From the NCBI GenBank assembly GCA_002495055.1, contig DADR01000012.1, positions 1-7,273 of the forward strand: a stretch of DNA of 7,273 nucleotides, written 5' to 3'. This document shows positions 1 through 5,593 of the stretch, in pieces. The stretch comes from Methanoregula sp. UBA247 (GTDB taxonomy: Archaea > Halobacteriota > Methanomicrobia > Methanomicrobiales > Methanospirillaceae). The notes below the pieces were generated by a model. That model did not search any database and had not been told where the DNA came from. It saw only the letters and a program-made list of their open reading frames with translations. Position 1 is the first letter of the stretch; each line of letters starts with the position of its first letter. The position numbers and the translations under genes were made by a program.

Positions 1-345
1 GTCGCCATCATCGTAAAGGGGAGACTTGCTGCGGTGGACGCACCGGAGAAGTTAAAAAAGACGATCCAGACAACCCAGTCGGTCGAGGTTTCGCTGGATT
101 CCATGACTTCGCAGGTCACCGCAGACCTTGCAGTAATCAAGACCGTGACCTCTTCACGGCATGAGGGAGATAAGCTCCGGCTCTTCACACCCGACCCTGC
201 GGTTGTTGCGACTGCAATTTTTGAATATGCGCAGGCGCACCATCTGAAAATTATCTCGATCAATACCGTTGGACCAAGTCTTGAGGACGCTTTCCTTTCG
301 ATTGTCCAGAGACAGGGCGACAATCGCACGGAAGGGAGACCATGA
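1..345 (+). CDS. ABC transporter ATP-binding subunit, C-terminal end (5' partial)
   Basis: This is the last 114 residues of an ABC ATPase that begins upstream of the window; the reading frame is open from base 1. The visible start, VAIIVKGRLAAVDAPEKL, is the stretch that follows the H-loop in exporter ATPases (strand, 'G.L...D.P..L' helix). Walker A, the signature motif and Walker B would lie outside the window. The remaining ~90 residues form the small C-terminal accessory domain common in ABC-2 exporter ATPases (DUF4162-like), which ends in the typical 'PSLEDAFLSI' motif at about residues 94-103. The protein would energise transport with the permease encoded next. Its TGA stop overlaps the permease ATG (ATGA), so the two are almost certainly co-transcribed and translationally coupled. 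The substrate cannot be told from this fragment. A GTG at 34 is an internal codon, not the start. Confidence 0.87.
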   Translation, partial: VAIIVKGRLAAVDAPEKLKKTIQTTQSVEVSLDSMTSQVTADLAVIKTVTSSRHEGDKLRLFTPDPAVVATAIFEYAQAHHLKIISINTVGPSLEDAFLSIVQRQGDNRTEGRP

Positions 346-1103
346 TGACGAGTTCCCCCCCAGCCCGGATCTGGCGGGAACTGAGGAGTGCCTGGGCAAT
401 TACGAAAAAAGATGCCCGGATCTACTACCTGCGCCCGGGCAGTATCATGTTCGGCATCCTCTTCCCGCTCTTCCTCTTTATCTCTTTTGCTATCGGGCGG
501 GATCTCCCCGCTGGCGTGCTTGTCCCGGGGTTGATGGCAATCTCCGTATTTTTTGCTGCATCATCCATCGGACCTATGGCGGTGCCGACGGAGCGCAAGA
601 CCAAAACCTATGAGCGGATGATTACCGCACCGGTCTCGCCACTCTCAATCCTGGTCGGGGAAATAGTCGGGGGGGCAATCTTTGGTGCGATTATTGCTGC
701 AGTCCCGCTCATTATCGGTATAGTCTTCTATGGCACCCTGATCGTAAACCCGATCGGGCTGATTGGAGTACTAGTCCTTGTCTCCTTCGCATTCTCTGCA
801 ATGGGGATTATGTTCGCCGCGATTCCTACTGATAATCCCGGAGATGTCATGATGATCCTGAACTTCATCCGGCTCCCTCTCCTCTTCATAAGCGGAATTT
901 TCATTCCGGTGAGTGCGATGGGTGTGTATGGTGCGGTCGCCCTTGTATCTCCCCTGACTTATGCGAAGGATATGATTCAGTATGTATTGACCGGTACCGG
1001 GTATTACGGGCCGTTTATCGACGTTATCGGCATGCTAATTTTCACCGGGATATTCCTGTGGATTGGGGTTCGTTTGCACGAACGGAACCGGAAATCGGGG
1101 TAA
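342..1103 (+). CDS. ABC-2 type transporter permease
   Basis: A complete 253-residue integral membrane protein, a normal length for a single ABC-2 permease. It has a short cytoplasmic N-terminus (1-33) and then about six membrane segments, near residues 34-51, 57-78, 105-130, 138-160, 172-198 and 226-244. Between segments 2 and 3 is the cytoplasmic coupling stretch ERKTKTYERMITAPVSPLS (84-102), the usual 'ER..(K/G)T.E.....P.S' contact with the ATPase. The conserved late motif NFIRLPLLFISGIFIPVSAM (174-193) is the ABC-2 signature region. Start: two consecutive ATGs at 342 and 345 overlap the upstream stop; GGGAG at 334-338 lies 3-6 bases before them and suits the second ATG slightly better. It should pair with the preceding ATPase to export a lipid, drug, polysaccharide or peptide; the sequence does not say which. 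The basic tail (RLHERNRKSG) fits a cytoplasmic C-terminus. Confidence 0.94.
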   Translation: MMTSSPPARIWRELRSAWAITKKDARIYYLRPGSIMFGILFPLFLFISFAIGRDLPAGVLVPGLMAISVFFAASSIGPMAVPTERKTKTYERMITAPVSPLSILVGEIVGGAIFGAIIAAVPLIIGIVFYGTLIVNPIGLIGVLVLVSFAFSAMGIMFAAIPTDNPGDVMMILNFIRLPLLFISGIFIPVSAMGVYGAVALVSPLTYAKDMIQYVLTGTGYYGPFIDVIGMLIFTGIFLWIGVRLHERNRKSG

Positions 1104-1509
1104 CTGGAACGAGTGCAAAGACGGCAGAGTTGCGCGATGTGTGCGGCAATACCCTGTAGCTCGGTTGGCATGCTGACGCTCAGTCATGTTCACTCGTCCT
1201 CATTCCGTTCGATTACGCTCACTACACTCCGGCCCGCTTAACATCACCTCGCTATTTTCTCACGGTCTCCTGTTGGGACGATGACACACCCATTCACTCG
1301 CAGGCTCGCTTCGGGCTTGTTGCTCATACTCCTCACCGCCATCTCAATAGGATAATCTTTGCCTTTATCCTTTTGGAATCCTCTCTTTTTATCAATACAA
1401 TATAGATTTTTCACTCGTTTTTTAAAATAGTGAAGATAATTGCCTAGAGAGAGCAAGTATTGTCCTACAGTAAACCAGTCGAAATGCAGTACCGGATAGG
1501 TATCTACCG
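1104..1509. other. Convergent intergenic gap: low-complexity GAG/TGAGCG-rich segment, then an AT-rich stretch
   Basis: This 406-base gap lies between the convergent ends of the permease and the M24 peptidase. About 1165-1340 is low-complexity: on the minus strand it is rich in GAG, TGAG and CGAG, with TGAGCGT occurring twice (near 1175-1181 and 1212-1218) and CGAGTGAA twice. It resembles degenerate dispersed repeats and has no clear coding signal. About 1360-1450 is AT-rich with several oligo-T runs. A minus-strand open frame at 1244-1456 starts with TTG, has no ribosome binding site and has a composition set by the repeats, so I do not call it a gene. No RNA gene was recognised. Confidence 0.55.
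1386..1423 (+). terminator. Oligo-T run cluster, possible transcription terminator
   Basis: Three plus-strand T runs (1386-1390, 1407-1411 and 1418-1423) lie in an AT-rich stretch downstream of the ABC operon and before the convergent peptidase gene. Archaeal RNA polymerase terminates at oligo-T without needing a hairpin. These are the first clear T runs after the permease stop, but they are nearly 300 bases away, so the assignment is tentative. Confidence 0.3.
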
Positions 1510-2694
1510 TCAGAACACCTCAACAAGCCCTTTACTCTTCCCGGTGATCGACCGTCCACCCTGCGGGGTCACAATAAAAGTGTTTTCAATACCAACGAGG
1601 CCGACGTTCGGGATCCCTTTCTTTGGCTCAAGAGCAAGGACCATCCCCTCTTCAAGCGGCTCGTCAAATCCCTCAGCAATGACCGGAGTCTCATCGATCC
1701 AGAGGCCGATTCCGTGACCGAGAAACTTTACCTTGTGGTTGCCGAATCCCATGAAGTTGGTCAGGAACTCCGGTTCAAGGTCCGCCATTATATCCCTATA
1801 AATCTGCGAGGGGATCGCACCGGGTTTCAGGTGCGATGCCATGGTATCCTGGATCTCCACGCACCGCATGTGTGCATCGATTGCATGGTCTGGTATGGGC
1901 TTTCCGAACATGTACGATAATGTCTTGTCGGTCTGGTATCCCTTGTGCCCACACCCGATATCGACAACGACAAGGTCCCCTCTCCGGAGATTCCGTTCCG
2001 GGTTTCCCATCTGCGGGACAGAGGGGTGCATGCCGGCAACGCCGCCGGGTGTGTCCACGCAGACCGGGCAGATGGTACTGGTACCAAAGCCGATCTCGCC
2101 AAGCACCATCTCATTAAACCCGCCGAATCGGATGATTCCCTGATGCCCTTCCCTCATCATCAGCGAGTACAGGTCGCAGTAAAAAGTGATCTCGTCTATC
2201 CCTTCTGAAAGCATGCCGGGCACGCAGTCTTCGAGCACATGGCGGTGAATCTTCCCGGCACGTTCTATCAGCGAGAGCTCGTACCGGCTCTTCACCGCCC
2301 GGACCGCGGAGACTTCTTTATCAACGGGTCTCACATCGGTGAACGGCAGGTATTTCTGCATCCGCCTGAGCTGGGAGAGGGAGACAAGATCCATTTCGAG
2401 GTATACCGTTGACGGGAGAACGCCCATGCCCGTCGCAATATCCCGGTAACTCCGCATTTCCCGGATATCCGGAAAGAGTGATTCATCAGCTGCCCGCTCG
2501 TAACTCTTCCGCACCCAGAAGACAGCATCACCATCCTGCGGGATGAGGAGGAGGCCGTCCTGCATAGTTCCCGTGAAATAGTAGAGGGGGACCTTGCCGA
2601 CAATGGCTGCAAGCTCCCATCCAGGTTGCACCCGGTCCATACGGGCCCGGAAGCGTTTCAGACGGTTGCTAAGTTCGGTGAGCGGGACTTTCAT
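1510..2694 (-). CDS. M24 family metallopeptidase (Xaa-Pro dipeptidase/aminopeptidase-like)
   Basis: A complete 394-residue cytoplasmic peptidase of the pita-bread fold, probably cleaving Xaa-Pro bonds in short peptides. Residues 1 to about 130 form the creatinase/prolidase N-terminal domain and about 140-390 the catalytic domain. All five dinuclear metal ligands of M24 enzymes are visible: D245 (VVVDIG), D256 (GYQTDKT), H327 (FLGHGIG), E356 (LALEPKKG) and E370 (GIENTF). The histidine usual in the 'GHGIGL..HE.P' motif is D334 here (GLWIDETP), as I recall from a prolidase-like subfamily of anaerobes, so strict prolidase activity is not assured. Start: ATG at 2694; no Shine-Dalgarno sequence precedes it, but a TATA-like element lies about 30 bases upstream, suggesting a leaderless message. 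It is monocistronic and convergent with the ABC operon. Methionine aminopeptidase is unlikely given the N-terminal domain. Confidence 0.95.
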   Translation of the reverse strand: MKVPLTELSNRLKRFRARMDRVQPGWELAAIVGKVPLYYFTGTMQDGLLLIPQDGDAVFWVRKSYERAADESLFPDIREMRSYRDIATGMGVLPSTVYLEMDLVSLSQLRRMQKYLPFTDVRPVDKEVSAVRAVKSRYELSLIERAGKIHRHVLEDCVPGMLSEGIDEITFYCDLYSLMMREGHQGIIRFGGFNEMVLGEIGFGTSTICPVCVDTPGGVAGMHPSVPQMGNPERNLRRGDLVVVDIGCGHKGYQTDKTLSYMFGKPIPDHAIDAHMRCVEIQDTMASHLKPGAIPSQIYRDIMADLEPEFLTNFMGFGNHKVKFLGHGIGLWIDETPVIAEGFDEPLEEGMVLALEPKKGIPNVGLVGIENTFIVTPQGGRSITGKSKGLVEVF

Positions 2695-2720
2695 GAAGCT
2701 ATAATTTTGAGCTGAAGGAG

Positions 2721-2728
2721 ATATTAAA
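2721..2728 (-). promoter_or_regulatory. TATA-like box for the M24 peptidase gene
   Basis: The minus strand reads TTTAATAT here, centred about 30 bases upstream of the ATG at 2694. Archaeal transcription starts roughly 25 bases downstream of the TATA centre, which would fall within a few bases of the start codon and give a leaderless mRNA, matching the absent Shine-Dalgarno site. The bases just upstream do not make a good BRE, so this is a moderate-to-weak call. Confidence 0.35.
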
Positions 2729-2775
2729 CATGAGGATCACATATTGCATCCACCCGGAAAACCCGTTAGAACACG

Positions 2776-2814
2776 AAAAAGAGGATAGTTTTTCAGATAA
2801 AGATTAAAAAGAGG
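2776..2814 (-). terminator. Paired CCTCTTTTT tracts, possible minus-strand terminator
   Basis: On the minus strand CCTCTTTTT occurs at 2814-2806 and again at 2784-2776, exactly 30 bases apart. U-rich runs like these terminate archaeal transcription. They lie about 100 bases after the stop of the possible small gene at 2913-3065 and before the peptidase promoter, where a terminator would insulate the two. They could equally be a paired protein-binding site upstream of the peptidase, since 30 bases is about three helical turns. Confidence 0.3.
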
Positions 2815-2859
2815 TTTTTTAGAAATCTCCACCGACCTGAGAAATGAAAAGTACCGGGA

Positions 2860-2885
2860 AAATCCGGGGGCTAAATCCGGGGGCT
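2860..2885. repeat. 13-base perfect tandem duplication
   Basis: The 13-base unit AAATCCGGGGGCT occurs twice head to tail (2860-2872 and 2873-2885) with no mismatch. It stands out as a G-rich island in AT-rich DNA. It is probably a slippage duplication; two G5 runs alone are too few for a G-quadruplex within one strand. Confidence 0.9.
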
Positions 2886-2912
2886 ATATGATGAGGATAA
2901 TGGGGAATATGC

Positions 2913-3065
2913 TTATTCTGATTTGTCGGGAAATTCATCATCAGGATCCCGTTGTGATTCTGATTTCTCAGAATCAAAAGTACCTCTCCGCCTTTTTTGC
3001 CTGTTCAATCGGAGCTGCGTTGCCCGTATTGTTCTTGTAGCTACAGTCGAAAAAATAATACTCAT
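2913..3065 (-). CDS. Possible 50-residue charged hypothetical protein
   Basis: A minus-strand frame runs from ATG at 3065 to TAA at 2913 and encodes 50 residues. The N-terminal part is mixed (MSIIFSTVATRTIRATQ), followed by a strongly basic patch (RQKRRR, 22-27) and then an acidic serine-rich tail holding two short (E/D)KSE repeats. I recognise no family. In favour: an ATG start, a hydrophilic composition unlike random translation, and U-rich candidate terminators downstream on the same strand. Against: small size, no Shine-Dalgarno site, a poorly placed TATA-like sequence, and overlap with a hairpin and repeats that could by themselves create the peptide repeats. It runs divergently from the first antiporter. 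A plus-strand frame at 2888-3040 encoding a hydrophobic peptide is a competing but less convincing reading. Confidence 0.3.
   Translation of the reverse strand: MSIIFSTVATRTIRATQLRLNRQKRRRGTFDSEKSESQRDPDDEFPDKSE
2955..2976. repeat. Perfect 9-bp inverted repeat with a 4-base loop
   Basis: TGATTCTGA (2955-2963) and TCAGAATCA (2968-2976) are exact reverse complements separated by TTTC. This would form a tight hairpin in RNA from either strand. No T run follows directly, so it is not a classic intrinsic terminator. If the small minus-strand ORF is real, the hairpin falls within its codons for a DSEKSES stretch. Confidence 0.7.
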
Positions 3066-3226
3066 TATATCGCGCTTCTTAATTACGTATTTGGATTTAC
3101 TGTTTTAATTGTTTTTAGGCGGGGTAGATCCCTGATTTCTCATTTTTTTAAGAAAGCCCAATACTTTTACTAATCTGCAAATGATTTTTCGTGTTTCTCG
3201 CTTAATGATTCTGTGAAAGTGTTCCT

Positions 3227-5242
3227 ATGGTTTTTGATCTTCTTACGGATATCCTGATCGTTTTTACCATCGCTCTGGTAGTCGGGATGATCTTCAACAG
3301 GATCAAGGTACCCCCCCTCGTGGCATATATCCTTACGGGTGTCATTGTCGGGCCGTATGGATTGAGCATTATCCAGGGGCAGGAACAGGTGAAAAATCTC
3401 GCTGAGATAGGGATCATCCTCCTTCTCTTTACGATCGGCCTTGAGTTCTCATTCAAGGACCTTTGGAGGATCCGTCTTATTGCAATCGTTGGCGGCGCAC
3501 TCCAGGTTGGTCTCTCTTTTGCATTCTTCTGTGGCCTTGCCCTATGGCTGGGGCTTCCAGCCGCCGAAGCTATCCTGATGGGTTTTCTCTTCTCGCTGTC
3601 CAGTACAGCCATTGTGCTGAAAATCCTGCACGATAAAGGTGAGATGGATTCCCCGCATGGCAGCATTGCGCTGGGTATCCTGATCTTCCAGGACCTCATG
3701 GCAGTTCCCATGATCATGGCAATTCCCTTCCTTGCAAGCCTCTCCCTGTTCGATCCCACTCCTTTGCTTTCGGTGGATTCCCTGATGACACTGGTAATTC
3801 AGGATTTCCTTATTGTGCTGGTCCTTGTTGTATCTGCAAAATGGGTAATACCCCGGCTCATGCACGAGATCGCACGGACCAGCAACCAGGAATTTTTCTT
3901 ACTCTTTGTCATCCTGGTCTGTTTTGGCGTGGCATGGATGGTCTCCCTGTCCGGGATCTCTATTGCTATCGGAGCCCTTTTTGCCGGGTTACTCATCTCA
4001 GGATCGGAATACAGCCGCCAGGCATCCAGTATTGTCCTGCCGTTCCGGGATATCTTCACCAGCTTCTTTTTCATCTCTGTCGGCTTGCTGGTGGATTTCC
4101 AGTTCCTTCTTGCGAATTTCTGGATCATTGCGTTCCTGATTGTCCTTGTGATTGTGGTCAAGACTCTGCTTGCAACTGCCCCACCTCTTGCACTCGGGTA
4201 TCCCCTACGGACATCGCTTTTAACAGGACTTGCTCTTGCGCAGGTCGGTGAATTCTCCTTGATTATTGCCCAGAGTGGATTTAATACCGGTATTCTCCCC
4301 TTTGAAACCTACCAGACCTTCCTCATTGTTGCCCTTATCACCATGGCGGTAACACCCTTCATGATTGGGATTGGTCCCCCTGTTGCAGGATGGCTCTGTG
4401 AACAACCTGCCCTTTCCCTGATTGCACGAGGCACCTGCAGTATTGATGATCCGTCATCACGCAGGGTGAAGAAAGATCATCTGGTTATCATCGGATATGG
4501 TGTCACCGGCAGAAACCTTGCCCGCACTGCCCGCAGGGCCGGTATCGATTATACGATCATCGAACTCAATCCCGACCTTGTCATGGAATCCCGGAAACAG
4601 GGTGAGCCTATCATATTTGGGGATGCAACCAGCGAAGGTGTGCTATCTCATGCGGGAATCCCGGCTGCACGGATTGCTGTAGTGGCCATAAATGATCCCG
4701 TTGCGGTCCGTAAGATTGTCAGCACCTGTCGAGGTCTCAGTTCTGAACTGACGATCATCGTCAGGACACGCTACGTCAGTGAAGTTGAGGCGCTTCATGA
4801 GGCCGGGGCTGACGAGGTTATTGCTGAGGAGTTCGAAACGTCTGTTGAAATCTTTACCGTCGTTCTGAACAAGTATTTCGTGCCGCGTGACCGAATTGAG
4901 TCATTTATTACCGAGGTCAGGGCCGACGGGTACCAGATGTTGCGTACAACGAGCAATGTACCGGGAACACTACCGGATCTCGTGCGGCACATCCCCGAGG
5001 TCAGTATAACTACCCTTACGGTTGAACCCGGGTCCTCGCTGGCAGGAACTACGCTCGCAGAAATCAACCTGAGAAAACGATACAACCTGCTCGTCCTGGC
5101 CATCCGGCGGGGAGAAGAAGTTATCACCGGTATTGGTGGCGAGACACGGATTGAAGCAGGTGACAGTGCAATTATTTATGCAAAGCCGGAAGATGTAGCA
5201 AAGGGTTCATACCTGTTTACCCGGAAAAAAGACGTGCAATGA
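3227..5242 (+). CDS. KefB-like CPA2 monovalent cation:proton antiporter with RCK (TrkA_N + TrkA_C) domains
   Basis: A complete 671-residue membrane antiporter exchanging K+ or Na+ for protons. Residues 1 to about 390 form the Na+/H+ exchanger domain with about 12-13 membrane segments. The Kef-type QD motif lies at Q155-D156 (GILIFQDLMAVP), the D being the expected ion/proton-binding residue. Other conserved elements are SLSSTAIVLK (123-132), K312, and R328 with LAQVGEF (337-343). TrkA_N spans about 416-535, with the Rossmann motif G423-Y-G-V-T-G428 and E446 at the end of the second strand, suggesting NAD(H)-type binding. A crossover helix (about 540-570) leads to TrkA_C at about 590-660. This matches full-length KefB/YbaL-type proteins with an added RCK_C. 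Start: ATG 3227; an in-frame stop at 3206 rules out a longer form, and no Shine-Dalgarno site is evident. Nucleotide or another ligand on the RCK module probably gates transport; glutathione gating as in E. coli is unlikely in a methanogen. K+ versus Na+ cannot be decided. Confidence 0.95.
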   Translation: MVFDLLTDILIVFTIALVVGMIFNRIKVPPLVAYILTGVIVGPYGLSIIQGQEQVKNLAEIGIILLLFTIGLEFSFKDLWRIRLIAIVGGALQVGLSFAFFCGLALWLGLPAAEAILMGFLFSLSSTAIVLKILHDKGEMDSPHGSIALGILIFQDLMAVPMIMAIPFLASLSLFDPTPLLSVDSLMTLVIQDFLIVLVLVVSAKWVIPRLMHEIARTSNQEFFLLFVILVCFGVAWMVSLSGISIAIGALFAGLLISGSEYSRQASSIVLPFRDIFTSFFFISVGLLVDFQFLLANFWIIAFLIVLVIVVKTLLATAPPLALGYPLRTSLLTGLALAQVGEFSLIIAQSGFNTGILPFETYQTFLIVALITMAVTPFMIGIGPPVAGWLCEQPALSLIARGTCSIDDPSSRRVKKDHLVIIGYGVTGRNLARTARRAGIDYTIIELNPDLVMESRKQGEPIIFGDATSEGVLSHAGIPAARIAVVAINDPVAVRKIVSTCRGLSSELTIIVRTRYVSEVEALHEAGADEVIAEEFETSVEIFTVVLNKYFVPRDRIESFITEVRADGYQMLRTTSNVPGTLPDLVRHIPEVSITTLTVEPGSSLAGTTLAEINLRKRYNLLVLAIRRGEEVITGIGGETRIEAGDSAIIYAKPEDVAKGSYLFTRKKDVQ

Positions 5243-5256
5243 AATTCTCATGTATC

Positions 5257-5261
5257 TTTTT
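5257..5261 (+). terminator. Oligo-T terminator candidate after the first antiporter
   Basis: CTTTTTG lies 15 bases after the TGA stop of the first antiporter, in AT-rich DNA with a second short T run at about 5267-5270. This suits archaeal factor-independent termination before the convergent small gene. There is no hairpin. Confidence 0.35.
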
Positions 5262-5305
5262 GTAATTTTATAAACGGGGTTTTAGTATTCAATAATTTCT
5301 CATGA

Positions 5306-5473
5306 TTATTTCTTATCATCCAATGAGCCGGGATCCTTTCCAATATTGCTGATACGTTCCAATCGATCCCGTTCTTTTTTTCTTACTTTTTCCAGAAGTT
5401 CCCGTTCCTTCCTGAGTGCTTCGTTGTAGATATACCAGATAATGCTCGTCATTTCCTTGCATCCAATAACCAT
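5306..5473 (-). CDS. Small charged helical (coiled-coil-like) protein, 55 residues
   Basis: The frame runs on the minus strand from ATG at 5473 to TAA at 5306. Residues 1-16 are mildly hydrophobic (ending SIIWYIY, 10-16); residues 17-41 form a dense E/K/R helix (NEALRKERELLEKVRKKERD) with hydrophobics near 12, 16, 20, 27, 30, 38 and 41, a plausible heptad. A short polar tail ends in DDKK. I recognise no family. The helical pattern over the whole length and the codon choice make it look real. An internal ATG at 5452 (M8), preceded by AAGGA at an unusually short distance, is an alternative start. The gene lies 120 bases downstream of the second antiporter on the same strand and is convergent with the first. 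It may be an accessory or regulatory peptide of the antiporters, but position is the only support for that. Confidence 0.55.
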   Translation of the reverse strand: MVIGCKEMTSIIWYIYNEALRKERELLEKVRKKERDRLERISNIGKDPGSLDDKK

Positions 5474-5593
5474 AGATGTGAATTCATCAATTTAAGACCT
5501 GTGTCGGTTCAATTCAGGCAACGATCAGGGTATTCATAGCACGAGAAACACCTGTGAAAACTATCCAGTGTATCTTTGCACATGGAGATATTA

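Larger units (their letters stand above)
2837..2984. repeat. Imperfect direct repeat pair (18-19 bases)
   Basis: CTGAGAAATGAAAAGTACC at 2837-2855 and CTCAGAATCAAAAGTACC at 2967-2984 match apart from two substitutions and a one-base indel, with the AAAAGTACC half identical. They are about 130 bases apart. The second copy begins inside the right arm of the hairpin at 2955-2976. They may be local duplication debris or two copies of a binding site. Confidence 0.6.
2695..3226. other. AT-rich divergent intergenic region rich in short repeats
   Basis: This 532-base region lies between the divergent starts of the M24 peptidase (-) and the first antiporter (+), so it must hold both promoters. It also holds a 13-base tandem repeat (2860-2885), a 9-bp perfect hairpin (2955-2976), an imperfect 18-19-base direct repeat (2837-2855 and 2967-2984), ATTCTGATTT twice (2915-2924, 2957-2966), AAAAAGAGG twice exactly 30 bases apart (2776, 2806) and a 10-base palindrome TGTAGCTACA (3036-3045). 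The possible small minus-strand ORF at 2913-3065 covers part of it. No convincing TATA box was fixed for the antiporter; CTTTTACTAA near 3164-3173 is the best candidate. Confidence 0.6.

Noticed and set aside
1244..1456. Minus-strand open frame of 70 codons in the convergent gap
   Set aside because: It begins with TTG without a ribosome binding site or promoter, runs through the low-complexity GAG-rich segment, and resembles no protein family I know. The frame is most easily explained by repeat composition.
1460..2208. Plus-strand frames opposite the M24 peptidase, and the minus-strand alternative frames at 1827-2114 and 2331-2612
   Set aside because: They overlap a complete peptidase with all catalytic ligands; composition and lack of start signals mark them as shadows.
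2923..3108. Plus-strand 61-codon frame in the divergent gap, and a nearby hydrophobic frame at 2888-3040
   Set aside because: The longer frame has a Ser/Arg/Phe/Ile-rich product with no recognisable pattern and no upstream ribosome binding site. The hydrophobic one starts right after the tandem repeat and is antisense to a more plausible minus-strand frame. Neither reaches the level for a call.
3202..4161. Three long minus-strand frames opposite the first antiporter (3202-3759, 3542-3865, 3799-4161)
   Set aside because: They are antisense shadows of a clear antiporter gene with strong motifs, and their products are rich in R, T, S and I as expected from antisense of membrane helices.
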